NCBI GenBank assembly: GCA_002496485.1
Contig: DAJW01000036.1
Coordinates: 1 to 25,249 of the forward strand
DNA from: Euryarchaeota archaeon UBA36
GTDB taxonomy: Archaea; Thermoplasmatota; Poseidoniia; Poseidoniales; Thalassarchaeaceae
Reading direction: 5' to 3'
Length of the DNA stretch: 25,249 nt
Made by a program: the position numbers and the translations under genes. Position 1 is the first letter of the stretch. Each line of letters starts with the position of its first letter. Below, in pieces: positions 6,956 to 15,250 of this stretch. The notes under the pieces are model-generated. The model had not been told where the DNA came from. It saw nothing but the letters and a program-made list of their open reading frames with translations, and did no database searches.

Positions 6956-7002
6956 AGGCTCATAAAGGAGATTAAGGTCGGCGGGCCGCTGGTGATGTAA
7001 AA

Positions 7003-7590
7003 ATGGGCCTTCATAAACATATTAACGAAATATGGAAAAAACCCAAAATCACCATTCCAGCTAGATATAGGACAGCAAGGATGGCAGGATGGAGAAGAGA
7101 ACCCGTTTTTCAGAGGATAGAAAAACCAACTAGGATAGATGCTGCACGTAGAGTGGGCTATAAAGCGAAACAGGGAGTTGTTGTTGTTAGAACAAGAGTT
7201 CGCAGAGGCGGCCTAAGAAAGGGTAAAATTCACATGAAAAGAAAGCCTTCCAAGGCAGGTATAAAAAAGATTACAATGGCCAAATCAATCCAGAGAATGG
7301 CAGAAGAAAGAACATCTAGAAGGTATCCCAATCTCGAGGTACTTAATTCATATTGGGTAGGAGAAGATGGAAAAAATAAATTCTATGAGGTGATTTTAAT
7401 CGATCCATCTCACCCTGTAATTAAGTCAGATGATAAATTAAATTGGCTATCCCACGGCTCTAGTCATAGAGGCAGGGCACATAGAGGGAAGACCAGCGCT
7501 GGTAAAAGAGGAAGGGGCTTATTCAACAAAGGAAAGGGGGCTGAAAAGTTACGACCAAGCCTGAAAGCCAACAAAAATAGGGGAAAGTGA
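7003..7590 (+). CDS. rpl15e: 50S ribosomal protein L15e
   Basis: A 195-residue, strongly basic protein matching archaeal/eukaryotic L15e along its whole length: the start MGLHKHINEIWKKP, the TRIDAARRVGYKAKQG block, VRRGGLRKG, then SKAGIKKITMAKSIQ, RRYPNLEVLNSYWVGEDG and a C-terminal SSHRGRAHRGKTSAGKRGRG tail. It is a component of the large ribosomal subunit with no bacterial homologue, so it fixes the domain of life. The ATG has a good Shine-Dalgarno site, GGTGAT at 6991-6996. Length is typical for archaea. The PRC-barrel gene follows after 47 nt on the same strand and is probably co-transcribed. Confidence 0.97.
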   Translation: MGLHKHINEIWKKPKITIPARYRTARMAGWRREPVFQRIEKPTRIDAARRVGYKAKQGVVVVRTRVRRGGLRKGKIHMKRKPSKAGIKKITMAKSIQRMAEERTSRRYPNLEVLNSYWVGEDGKNKFYEVILIDPSHPVIKSDDKLNWLSHGSSHRGRAHRGKTSAGKRGRGLFNKGKGAEKLRPSLKANKNRGK

Positions 7591-7637
7591 GTAATTTCCG
7601 CCGTCATATTCATTCGATATGGTTAATGTGAGATACT

Positions 7638-7892
7638 ATGGTAGACCGCCATGCCTCACAGATTAGAGGGTTACCTGTAATTATTCCAGATGGAAGAGTG
7701 CTCGGAGTAGTTCATGATACAGTAATCGAAGTGGAAAATTGGTCATGTACTCACATTTTTGTTTCTGATCCACCAGAGAATCTTGTAGAAGGAAGGACTC
7801 ATGTTGCAATTCCATGGAATTGGGTCCGTTCTATAGGAGATGTAATTGTATTAAGGTGGTTTCCACAAACACCCATACCTAGAAATCTATGA
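7638..7892 (+). CDS. PRC-barrel domain protein
   Basis: An 84-residue protein that is essentially one PRC-barrel: SQIRGLPVIIPDGRVLGVV, TVIEVENW, and the later VAIPWNWVRSIGDVIVLR, giving about six short beta strands with Gly/Asp turns. Stand-alone PRC-barrel proteins are common in archaea next to translation or RNA-processing genes, where they are thought to be protein- or RNA-binding adaptors; RimM uses the same fold in ribosome maturation. Its place right behind rpl15e suits a ribosome-linked role, but that is inference. GTGAGAT stands a few bases before the ATG and may serve as ribosome binding site. Confidence 0.85.
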   Translation: MVDRHASQIRGLPVIIPDGRVLGVVHDTVIEVENWSCTHIFVSDPPENLVEGRTHVAIPWNWVRSIGDVIVLRWFPQTPIPRNL

Positions 7893-7901
7893 AAATATAT
7901 A
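7892..7901 (+). promoter_or_regulatory. TATA box before the PKD surface-protein gene
   Basis: AAAATATATA directly at the stop of the PRC-barrel gene. Transcription would start near 7925, giving a leader of about 35 nt. It suggests that the surface-protein cluster has its own promoter rather than reading through from rpl15e. Confidence 0.45.
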
Positions 7902-7959
7902 CACATTTTCTGAACGTTAATACAATATGATTCAAAAGTAGAGGGTAAACGGTTGGTTA

Positions 7960-10176
7960 ATGATTTCTGCCAGAGTCATTATTTTAATCATATTTTCATC
8001 AATAGTTAATGCACATGTAGTTAGTGCGGAGTCTAGAGGGCCGTTCTCTTGCTCCCCAGCCGGAATAGATGATTTACCTGGTAATTGGACTATAGAGGAT
8101 CAGAGCTGTCTAAGGCTGGATTTAGGAATAAAACAACCTGGAGATACAATTTTTTTTACTATATCATCGAATTTCGAAATTGATATTTTACTCTTTACCG
8201 GAGATGCAATTGCAGCATATCAGAATGGACAATCATATAGGTCAGAATTAATTTGGGAAAGTGAGTCCGTTTTTGAGTTTTTTACTGGTTCAGGAGAGTG
8301 GCATTGGAAAGTACCTTTAGATCGAGCCGAAACTCGTTGGTATCTAGTTTTAGATAATCAGAAACATCCTCAAGATGAAGGAGAGGGATCTCAAGGCGGA
8401 CAAAGTGTGGATATTTCACTAAATTCTGGTATCATCAATCATCCTGATTTCATCCTTTCAGATACTATTCACAGAGTTAATCCATCCAGCTATAAGATTG
8501 CATATGGACCATTTCCCGTAGATGAAGGGACATTTGTAGAGATTTATGCTAGAACAATGGAAGGCTCGCCTGATATTTTCATCATGTCAGAATCTGCTTT
8601 TTCATTATATTCGCCAGATACTAATTGGAATCAAGGCTCACGTTTTTCCTCAGCTGATATGCTAATGATTTCAAACGAGAGATATCTTCCATGGCTGGCC
8701 CCAGACACCAATGGAGAGGAAATTTATGTTATCATCGATAACCGACCAGGCCCGGGCGGTGGCGACAATGGACTAAATCCCGCTGGAATCACTGTTACTG
8801 TCAGTTTAACCCCAGTCATTAGTCCAAAAATTACTTTACAAAAAATTTCTGAAACTGTAGACGTAGGTGAAGTCGTTATTTTATCTGCATTGAATACTCC
8901 AAATAAATCCAATCAAATAAATGAATCTGGTTATTTTTGGGACATTGATAATGATGGAATTACCGACTTTACAGGGCCATCAATTTCCCATAAATGGGAT
9001 AAACCCGGAAATTATGAAGTTGAATTGTCAGCAATCTCTATTGATTCTAGGAGTGCAAGTAGTAGCATTCTTGTTGAAGTTATGGATAATTCAGAACCAA
9101 TAGTAAATATAGATTCAAGTGGACAAATTCAAAAGGGATTTGGAGAATTAATTTCACTTACTGCATCGTTTTCAGATAATTGGGAGGTAGCCTCTCTAGA
9201 ATGGCTAATAGACGGAATGACGGTATTTTCAAACGACTCAGTTTCTGACCAAACCACATTATTCTCATTTGATATGAGCTTTCAAGATTATAACCCCGGA
9301 AATCATGAAGTAGTACTACGAGTAATAGATAAATCAGGTCAAAGCTCGGAAGACTCAGTCATCATTAATCTAGTAGATATAACTCCGCCATCTATTCAAT
9401 TAAGTGATGAGAGTGTAGTAATTAAATTAGGAGATCAGTATCAATTTCAAGGAATGGCAGAAGATTTAGAGTCTAAGGGGCCTTTAATCCATTCCTGGAT
9501 ATTCAATCAAGGAAGTACAAATGAATTGAGGAAAGATGGCGCTACTGTGATTCATTTATTCAGTCAAGTTGGAATACAATATGTAATTTATTCAGTGGAA
9601 AATGAAGCAGGACTAAGTTCACAAAAAGAAATTCTTGTCCAAGTTGAAGATATTAACGAACCAAACCAATTCATATTTTCCGGTATTTTTTGGGCCATAT
9701 TAGTATTGACTACCATTATAATTACGTCATATATTTTTTTCAATAGAGCAGTATCAAATAGAATGGATGAATTAGTAAATGTACTAGAAGATAATGAAAA
9801 AGATGTAAACGACAATAGCCCAATTCCAAAAACAGATGTAGAATATAATGAATTTACAAATTCTAGATTTGCACCTCAACCATCTAATCAATTTGAAGCC
9901 CCATCTGAATCATTTTTACCAACTAATAGTGAAATTTCTCCAGAAATAGCAGAGTTATTGGGAGTAAATAGTCAGATAAATACAATTGAGAAAGATGCAC
10001 TAGAAAACTTAATCGATGGAGAAAATGAAATTGATGAAAAACAAAACATTGACAGAATAGTCAGAAAATCCTGCTCTAAATGCCATAAACATTTTCAATT
10101 GAAACTACCAGATGGATTAGATTCAGCTTATACGAATTGCCCCTTCTGCAACTCTGAAGAATTTATCTCCTTGTGA
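7960..10176 (+). CDS. Surface protein with PPC-like and PKD modules, one TM helix and cytoplasmic zinc ribbon
   Basis: A 738-residue membrane protein. Order: signal peptide (about 1-24, ending VVSAES); two related beta modules (about 25-150 and 165-290) that resemble PPC-type domains and share I-Y-V-I-I-D-N / W-Y-L-V-L-D-N strands; a PKD domain with the typical FWDIDNDGITDFTG and KPGNYEVELSA (about 295-375); two further PKD/Ig-like modules; a TM helix at about 570-592; then a 110-residue acidic cytoplasmic linker and a C-terminal zinc ribbon, CSKC (704-707) with CPFC (about 727-730). The outside part probably binds sugars, proteins or other surface structures. The intracellular zinc ribbon is unusual for such a stalk and hints at a link to cytoplasmic partners. 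It opens a same-strand series of surface genes. Confidence 0.82.
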   Translation: MISARVIILIIFSSIVNAHVVSAESRGPFSCSPAGIDDLPGNWTIEDQSCLRLDLGIKQPGDTIFFTISSNFEIDILLFTGDAIAAYQNGQSYRSELIWESESVFEFFTGSGEWHWKVPLDRAETRWYLVLDNQKHPQDEGEGSQGGQSVDISLNSGIINHPDFILSDTIHRVNPSSYKIAYGPFPVDEGTFVEIYARTMEGSPDIFIMSESAFSLYSPDTNWNQGSRFSSADMLMISNERYLPWLAPDTNGEEIYVIIDNRPGPGGGDNGLNPAGITVTVSLTPVISPKITLQKISETVDVGEVVILSALNTPNKSNQINESGYFWDIDNDGITDFTGPSISHKWDKPGNYEVELSAISIDSRSASSSILVEVMDNSEPIVNIDSSGQIQKGFGELISLTASFSDNWEVASLEWLIDGMTVFSNDSVSDQTTLFSFDMSFQDYNPGNHEVVLRVIDKSGQSSEDSVIINLVDITPPSIQLSDESVVIKLGDQYQFQGMAEDLESKGPLIHSWIFNQGSTNELRKDGATVIHLFSQVGIQYVIYSVENEAGLSSQKEILVQVEDINEPNQFIFSGIFWAILVLTTIIITSYIFFNRAVSNRMDELVNVLEDNEKDVNDNSPIPKTDVEYNEFTNSRFAPQPSNQFEAPSESFLPTNSEISPEIAELLGVNSQINTIEKDALENLIDGENEIDEKQNIDRIVRKSCSKCHKHFQLKLPDGLDSAYTNCPFCNSEEFISL

Positions 10177-10257
10177 TTAATATTGTGTAAAATTATTGAT
10201 GCGTATTAATACACCCAATGCAATACCATAAAACTGAGCTCCAACGGGTTGGTATAG

Positions 10258-13200
10258 ATGACATCTGGGCAAAGTATCAAGTTTGGTATTAAATTTCCAG
10301 AATTTCTGACCATTTTTTTTACTCTTATCTTAATGTCTCCCTCTCTTTCTCCTTTTTCCAATGCAGCAGCCGAAAATAGAATAAAATCAGATGATTTTGA
10401 GGTTTTAGAAGATTTAACTGATTTACTTTATGAAAGGAACGAAATCTTAAATTCCAATTTAATTCCCAGTTTAGCAGAACCCAAAATAGAAGAAATAAGT
10501 AATTCTGTCTCATCTTCCGAAAGTCAAAACCCCATTCTATCAGTTGAAAATGTAACAGAAAGCTCTACTTTTATTGAAACAAGACCTCCTAATCCTGTAC
10601 ATCCATCTCCTTATGAGTTACTTACGAATACCAGTGATAGACCTCCTGGATTCGTCGACAATATATGGCAAACATTATTCAATATTACAGAATATATTAT
10701 CTGGACTAAATATACTGATAGTGAAGGTAATGAAATAGAATCATTCGAACCGGTAACTTTCAGCGCATCACTAATTTCACTATTGAGGTTAGAAGATGCA
10801 TTACTTCACTCAGTAGATGTAAACAATGATAACATTGATGATATTGATGTTGGACTAAGAATTTCTTGGAATCCGTCAGATGGTTGGGGTTTTGAAGATG
10901 GACTATCAAAATTGTGGATTGAACCTGGAATTCAATTTTCAATTCAAGTCATAGATGAGGGGAATAATGATGAAATATGGTCGGATATGAAATCATTACA
11001 GGTATCTCTAATTAAGGCATTTTCCTACTCAGATCCAGACTCTATAGCAAATCTAGGTGGTGGTGAGAGCTACGTATGGGTTATCGATTCCAGATTCACT
11101 CATGCACCCGAGAATTTCTTATTCGAGGTTGGAATTGAGAGGTTTTATTTCGATCTCTCGACATCTACTGGTTTTGCTGGAGCTTTATTAGACGCCCTAA
11201 ATCCTTTCACGACTAACCCTGACCCCAATGAAGAAGGAATTGCTTTTGCAGCAATCTCATCACCATACTCATTGAGATTGGAGAATTCTGGACAGACCGA
11301 TTGTCCAGAACGCTATGACCCATCTGAACTCACTACTAAATCATCGATAGAAATCTCTTGCGGGGTTTCTGCTGGCTTCGGATATATCCATTTTTCCCCA
11401 CCGGATAATGACGGAGAAAGAGATGTTTGGGAATTAGCATACATCGAAGCACGCTTCCATCCTTCAGGTAATTCATTGGAGTTACCTAGTTCCGCAGAAG
11501 TTGTAATTAGATCCGACAGTGTTCTCCCAACATCAACCGGACTTGAAGGTGAACGTAGCTTAACAACAATTGAATATTGGGGAGATAAAACCACTGATCT
11601 TTTCATACATTTTCACGAAGATAGATCGAATCTTCCTGAAAGCCAATCAGACGGAGAATTTGGTAATGCCACTGATTCTATCGGTTGGCTTCGTGGGATG
11701 CCAGCAGGAAGTATGTCATCTGATGAAATTGAAAGAATTTTTAGGATGCTGGGTTCAGCTGGAGATTCTGAATTACCAGGTAACATTCCAGATAACTTAG
11801 GATTCATAATTGGGATTAAAAATTTCACTAGAGATACCAGTCAAAATGTAAATGATCCAACATTACCAGTTAATCCATCAAACCCACCAGATAGTATGAT
11901 ATTACTTAGATCAGTTCAGCCAATTGAGTCAATCGAGTACTATTCTTGGCTTTCCAGAGAAGGTCAAAAAGATGATCATAGAAGAATATTCATTAAAGCT
12001 GACCGAATTCCTACAGCTTTGGTAATTTTCGGATCTTTTGGACTAGGAGGTGAAGATGGAATAGACACTTCTCTGGACTCAGAAAGTAACTTAGACTTCT
12101 TCTCAAGGATTATGGATTCAGTAATTCTTAATATTGTAGATTTATTTTTAGATGTTGGTAATATTCTCAATACGGTTCCTTCTACAGTTGTGGATCTAAT
12201 AAGTGGTGGAGTGGGCACTGGTAGTATCTCAGGACAGTCATTCACAGTCTTACTAACTGATAACTGGAGGGAAAATCGCAATGCATTTCCCTTACAATCT
12301 TTGGAATTACAAATCGGATCTTCAAATCATCCAAAAATAGATGGAAATCATTTAATTTTAGGATTAGACAGAGATTTGGAGAATAAGCAGACACAAAAAG
12401 GGCTAATGCAACCTCTTACACCAGTCGCAGCGAGTATTAAATTTGATGGCTTCCAAGCATTTTCCTTTACTGACTCCAAATCTACAGGACTTCAGCATAT
12501 CAGTATCGATACAGTCAACAACAATGCATTATCACTTTCTTTCATTGAGCATTTCTCTTCTAGTTTAGTAGATATGTCCCATCAATCCGTGACTTACTCA
12601 AATTTTCCAAATAATATCACACTTGTAGTTTCATCTGATGGTGTGGATTATTCCGCCTCATCAAATATAGAATCTATAGCATATTCAGGCCAAGATTCAG
12701 AACTTAGACAGGCCGCAGTAATAACAGATTTTCCTGATTCATTTTCTTCTACTTTCGGTGACTCATTTTCATGGTCATCAGAAAAATCAATTGGATCAAT
12801 CCAATCACAGCTTAGTGATTCAGCTACTCCTGTATCAATGAGTGGAAATCACTTCTTATTCCATCATGATCCAGAAAATGACACTTCTTCCTTATCATCT
12901 AGAATTTCTGATATTAAGGAAGTAGGTTGGATCCCTCCTTTAGAACTGGGGGCATCTGGGGCAGCAGGAATGGGAACCTCATTTGGTAGTTTTGACGGTT
13001 TAAATACATTCAAAATCAATGTCGGTAATGCTCCAACTAAGGATAAAAAACCATTAACTGTACTAGCTGAAATAGACCCACTACCATCTACATTCTCACT
13101 AAATGTTCCTACAGGATTAACCGAGACACCATCGTTGGAACTCCCAGAGTTGAATTCTTCCAGTGGGATGACAGGAATTGCCTTTTTCATTAGCGGATTT

Positions 13201-14628
13201 TCTGATTTAGGTAGATCAGTTAATAGTTTACTATCTGATTTTACAACGAATTTATCCACGGGAACTACTACTGATTCTGGTGAATTTGAATTTGGCATTC
13301 AGTTAGACGCAGATACCGAATTTGATTTCGTTTTGGAGTCATCAATGGGAGATAATTTAATGACAACTCCAGAATGGGTTCATGGAATTTCATTGACTTC
13401 ATCAGAATCTGGAATTTCTGATAGTTTTCATATCAAGTCCTGGATGCCTAACCTACCACCATTGGCAGATATTACAGTCAGAAGAGCAGAAATTAATGAT
13501 GGTGAAAGATGGTCTCTGGAGATGTCAATTGATGGTTGGAAGCCAAGACATTCAGAACTAATGCTAATTTCTAATGGATTAAATGGGCAAGATGTTTTTG
13601 TTACAATCCAAGGTCTAGAAAGGGACAAATCTACATCTCTTTCACTAAATTCCGAATTCAATATCAGAACTGTAGGCGGGATAACTGAGATTTCAACTTC
13701 CTCATTATATTCGATGTCTAATGAGCTTGATTGGTTTCACGCTATCCTCACAGATCGTAATTCCGGAAGTAGGACAGAGATGATGGTAAAAGAAATTCCA
13801 AAAGAGGTGGAAATTCAAGCAAGCCTCGGTGAAGCATTATCAATAGATATGACCGTACCCGAAAATCATAGGAAAGATGGTTTCGGCATTGGCTCAATAA
13901 TGATACAACAAATGCAATGGCTGGATGAATTATGGTGGCCAGCTACTATGTTTTTGACTAATGTCCCCGGTTCAATGAATTTATCTACAGAACCAGATAC
14001 AAATTTTGATATTACAGAGAATCTAGCCTTTCAGGGAATTCCTGTACTAGACTTCTCCGCATCTCGTTCAGGAATGTCTCTATTCATTGAAGCCCAAGGC
14101 AGGGCAATCAACAATCGCGGAGATATTTTATTGATGGCAGAGGGAATGACAGACAGACTAGTCGTCAAACCCACAGATTCTTTTGGTCTAAAAGTACGTT
14201 CAGGTGGCGAGGGAGTAGGAAAATTCTACCTCCGTGCATCCAATATTCCAGCTATTCCACCTGTAACTTTGGATGAATTAGAAGTGCTAGGTGAAAATGT
14301 CAAAAGCTCGACAATTCATATCAAGGAAGTGGCCGGACCTTACAGTGTTATTGAACTTAAAGACGTAGAAAGTGGGAGAATTATAGCCGCTGCTAGGGCT
14401 TATGCGAGTATTGGAGATCGAAACTTCGACTTACGTGGAGTTATTCTAGATGCTCAAACAACATCCGGAATTCCAACCATCACTACTGTGGGAATGAACG
14501 GCATGGCTTCAGATCTATCTTTACTCACTAGCGTCACAGGAATGGAAGGCAAAACATCCCATATTATGGCTCCCGAACCAATATCTTCTGGAATCCTAAC
14601 TGTAATATATTCTTTAGCAGGTGATTAA
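10258..14628 (+). CDS. Very large secreted beta-rich protein of unknown family
   Basis: A 1456-residue protein with an N-terminal signal (hydrophobic run ending SPFSNAAAENR, about residue 40) and no C-terminal TM helix. It is acidic, Ser/Asn-rich and low in Cys, with alternating hydrophobic residues typical of long beta structures. A calcium-loop-like DVNNDNIDDIDVG occurs near residue 190. In the last 700 residues short units recur in which a Pro preceded by a hydrophobic residue begins strand pairs (NFPNNITL, DFPDSF, PLPSTFSLNVP, NLPPLADITV, NVPGSMNLS, NIPAIPPVTL). I do not recognise the family. The next gene, a small membrane protein, starts directly at its stop, so the two are probably co-translated and may form a complex at the membrane. 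Surface adhesion or cargo binding is a guess. Confidence 0.8.
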   Translation: MTSGQSIKFGIKFPEFLTIFFTLILMSPSLSPFSNAAAENRIKSDDFEVLEDLTDLLYERNEILNSNLIPSLAEPKIEEISNSVSSSESQNPILSVENVTESSTFIETRPPNPVHPSPYELLTNTSDRPPGFVDNIWQTLFNITEYIIWTKYTDSEGNEIESFEPVTFSASLISLLRLEDALLHSVDVNNDNIDDIDVGLRISWNPSDGWGFEDGLSKLWIEPGIQFSIQVIDEGNNDEIWSDMKSLQVSLIKAFSYSDPDSIANLGGGESYVWVIDSRFTHAPENFLFEVGIERFYFDLSTSTGFAGALLDALNPFTTNPDPNEEGIAFAAISSPYSLRLENSGQTDCPERYDPSELTTKSSIEISCGVSAGFGYIHFSPPDNDGERDVWELAYIEARFHPSGNSLELPSSAEVVIRSDSVLPTSTGLEGERSLTTIEYWGDKTTDLFIHFHEDRSNLPESQSDGEFGNATDSIGWLRGMPAGSMSSDEIERIFRMLGSAGDSELPGNIPDNLGFIIGIKNFTRDTSQNVNDPTLPVNPSNPPDSMILLRSVQPIESIEYYSWLSREGQKDDHRRIFIKADRIPTALVIFGSFGLGGEDGIDTSLDSESNLDFFSRIMDSVILNIVDLFLDVGNILNTVPSTVVDLISGGVGTGSISGQSFTVLLTDNWRENRNAFPLQSLELQIGSSNHPKIDGNHLILGLDRDLENKQTQKGLMQPLTPVAASIKFDGFQAFSFTDSKSTGLQHISIDTVNNNALSLSFIEHFSSSLVDMSHQSVTYSNFPNNITLVVSSDGVDYSASSNIESIAYSGQDSELRQAAVITDFPDSFSSTFGDSFSWSSEKSIGSIQSQLSDSATPVSMSGNHFLFHHDPENDTSSLSSRISDIKEVGWIPPLELGASGAAGMGTSFGSFDGLNTFKINVGNAPTKDKKPLTVLAEIDPLPSTFSLNVPTGLTETPSLELPELNSSSGMTGIAFFISGFSDLGRSVNSLLSDFTTNLSTGTTTDSGEFEFGIQLDADTEFDFVLESSMGDNLMTTPEWVHGISLTSSESGISDSFHIKSWMPNLPPLADITVRRAEINDGERWSLEMSIDGWKPRHSELMLISNGLNGQDVFVTIQGLERDKSTSLSLNSEFNIRTVGGITEISTSSLYSMSNELDWFHAILTDRNSGSRTEMMVKEIPKEVEIQASLGEALSIDMTVPENHRKDGFGIGSIMIQQMQWLDELWWPATMFLTNVPGSMNLSTEPDTNFDITENLAFQGIPVLDFSASRSGMSLFIEAQGRAINNRGDILLMAEGMTDRLVVKPTDSFGLKVRSGGEGVGKFYLRASNIPAIPPVTLDELEVLGENVKSSTIHIKEVAGPYSVIELKDVESGRIIAAARAYASIGDRNFDLRGVILDAQTTSGIPTITTVGMNGMASDLSLLTSVTGMEGKTSHIMAPEPISSGILTVIYSLAGD

Positions 14629-15189
14629 TTGACTGGAATAATTGAAAAAATTAATGTTGGACATAACGAAGAGGATGCAGATGTAGCATATGGAATTCTC
14701 GAAAAACTCGAGGACAGAGCAGCCGCGGTCGTCTCTCCAACCAGAGTAATTTTTGCATCAATTTCGGCTTTCATTATTCTATCTTCAATATTCTTTGTTT
14801 TAACCTGGGCCATTCCTTATGATAGAGTTAAACTAGAAGTTGTATATATGCAAGGCGGCCCGGGCCATGTCGTTTTGTCTGAATTAGAGAATGCTGGAAG
14901 TCGAGAAATTTCATCTGTATATCTTTCAATGAGATTTATAGATAATGATGGGAATGAGCATGGGAGGTCCGACTACTCTAGTAATTCAATTCCGGCCCAT
15001 AGTACCGTTTCAGGGGATAATCTTGAAATGTTAATTTCAGGTCTATCTGTGTGGGAAAATTATACAATTCAAATATCACTTGATTATGAAAACTATGCTG
15101 GCGAAACACGAACCGAAATCTGGAATCATGAAGTAGGAGAGTGGACGCGAGAAAATTTTAAAAATTCAGTAGACTATAAATTCATGTAA
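14629..15189 (+). CDS. Single-pass membrane protein coupled to the giant secreted protein
   Basis: A 186-residue protein: a short acidic cytoplasmic segment (about 1-40), one TM helix (about 42-65, FASISAFIILSSIFFVLTWA) and an extracellular beta domain of about 120 residues with E-L-E-N-A-G-S-R-E-I-S and W-E-N-Y-T-I-Q-I-S strands, like a single CARDB/FxLD-type Ig module. The TTG start at 14629 follows the preceding stop with no gap, and a perfect GGTGAT Shine-Dalgarno site at 14620-14625 leaves a 3-nt spacer, the same geometry as at nuoA. So the TTG is credible and translational coupling likely. It may anchor the 1456-residue protein, which lacks its own anchor. Family not recognised. Confidence 0.78.
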   Translation: MTGIIEKINVGHNEEDADVAYGILEKLEDRAAAVVSPTRVIFASISAFIILSSIFFVLTWAIPYDRVKLEVVYMQGGPGHVVLSELENAGSREISSVYLSMRFIDNDGNEHGRSDYSSNSIPAHSTVSGDNLEMLISGLSVWENYTIQISLDYENYAGETRTEIWNHEVGEWTRENFKNSVDYKFM

Positions 15190-15221
15190 AATTAACAAAA
15201 TTTTATCCAAATATCCACAGC

Positions 15222-15230
15222 CTATAAATC
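15222..15230 (+). promoter_or_regulatory. TATA box of the subtilase gene
   Basis: CTATAAATC, centred about 25 nt before the ATG at 15251, predicts a leaderless transcript. A GAGGG at 15240-15244 could instead act as ribosome binding site on a longer transcript. Confidence 0.45.
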
Positions 15231-15250
15231 AATAGTATCGAGGGCAGAAA

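Noticed and set aside
7582..7599. Small hairpin GGAAA / TTTCC at the end of rpl15e
   Set aside because: Only 5 bp of stem with an 8-nt loop and no following T-run, so not a convincing terminator.
10177..10257. Search for a tRNA or small RNA between two surface genes
   Set aside because: No cloverleaf arms, T-loop or box elements found; the 81 bases look like an ordinary leader.
11313..12281. Several antisense and alternate frames of 70-100 residues
   Set aside because: All lie inside the continuous 1456-codon frame and show composition expected of shadows.
12864..13298. 144-residue frame on the minus strand inside the giant secreted protein
   Set aside because: Ser/Pro/Val-rich shadow of the real frame, with no recognisable motif and no promoter or ribosome binding site.
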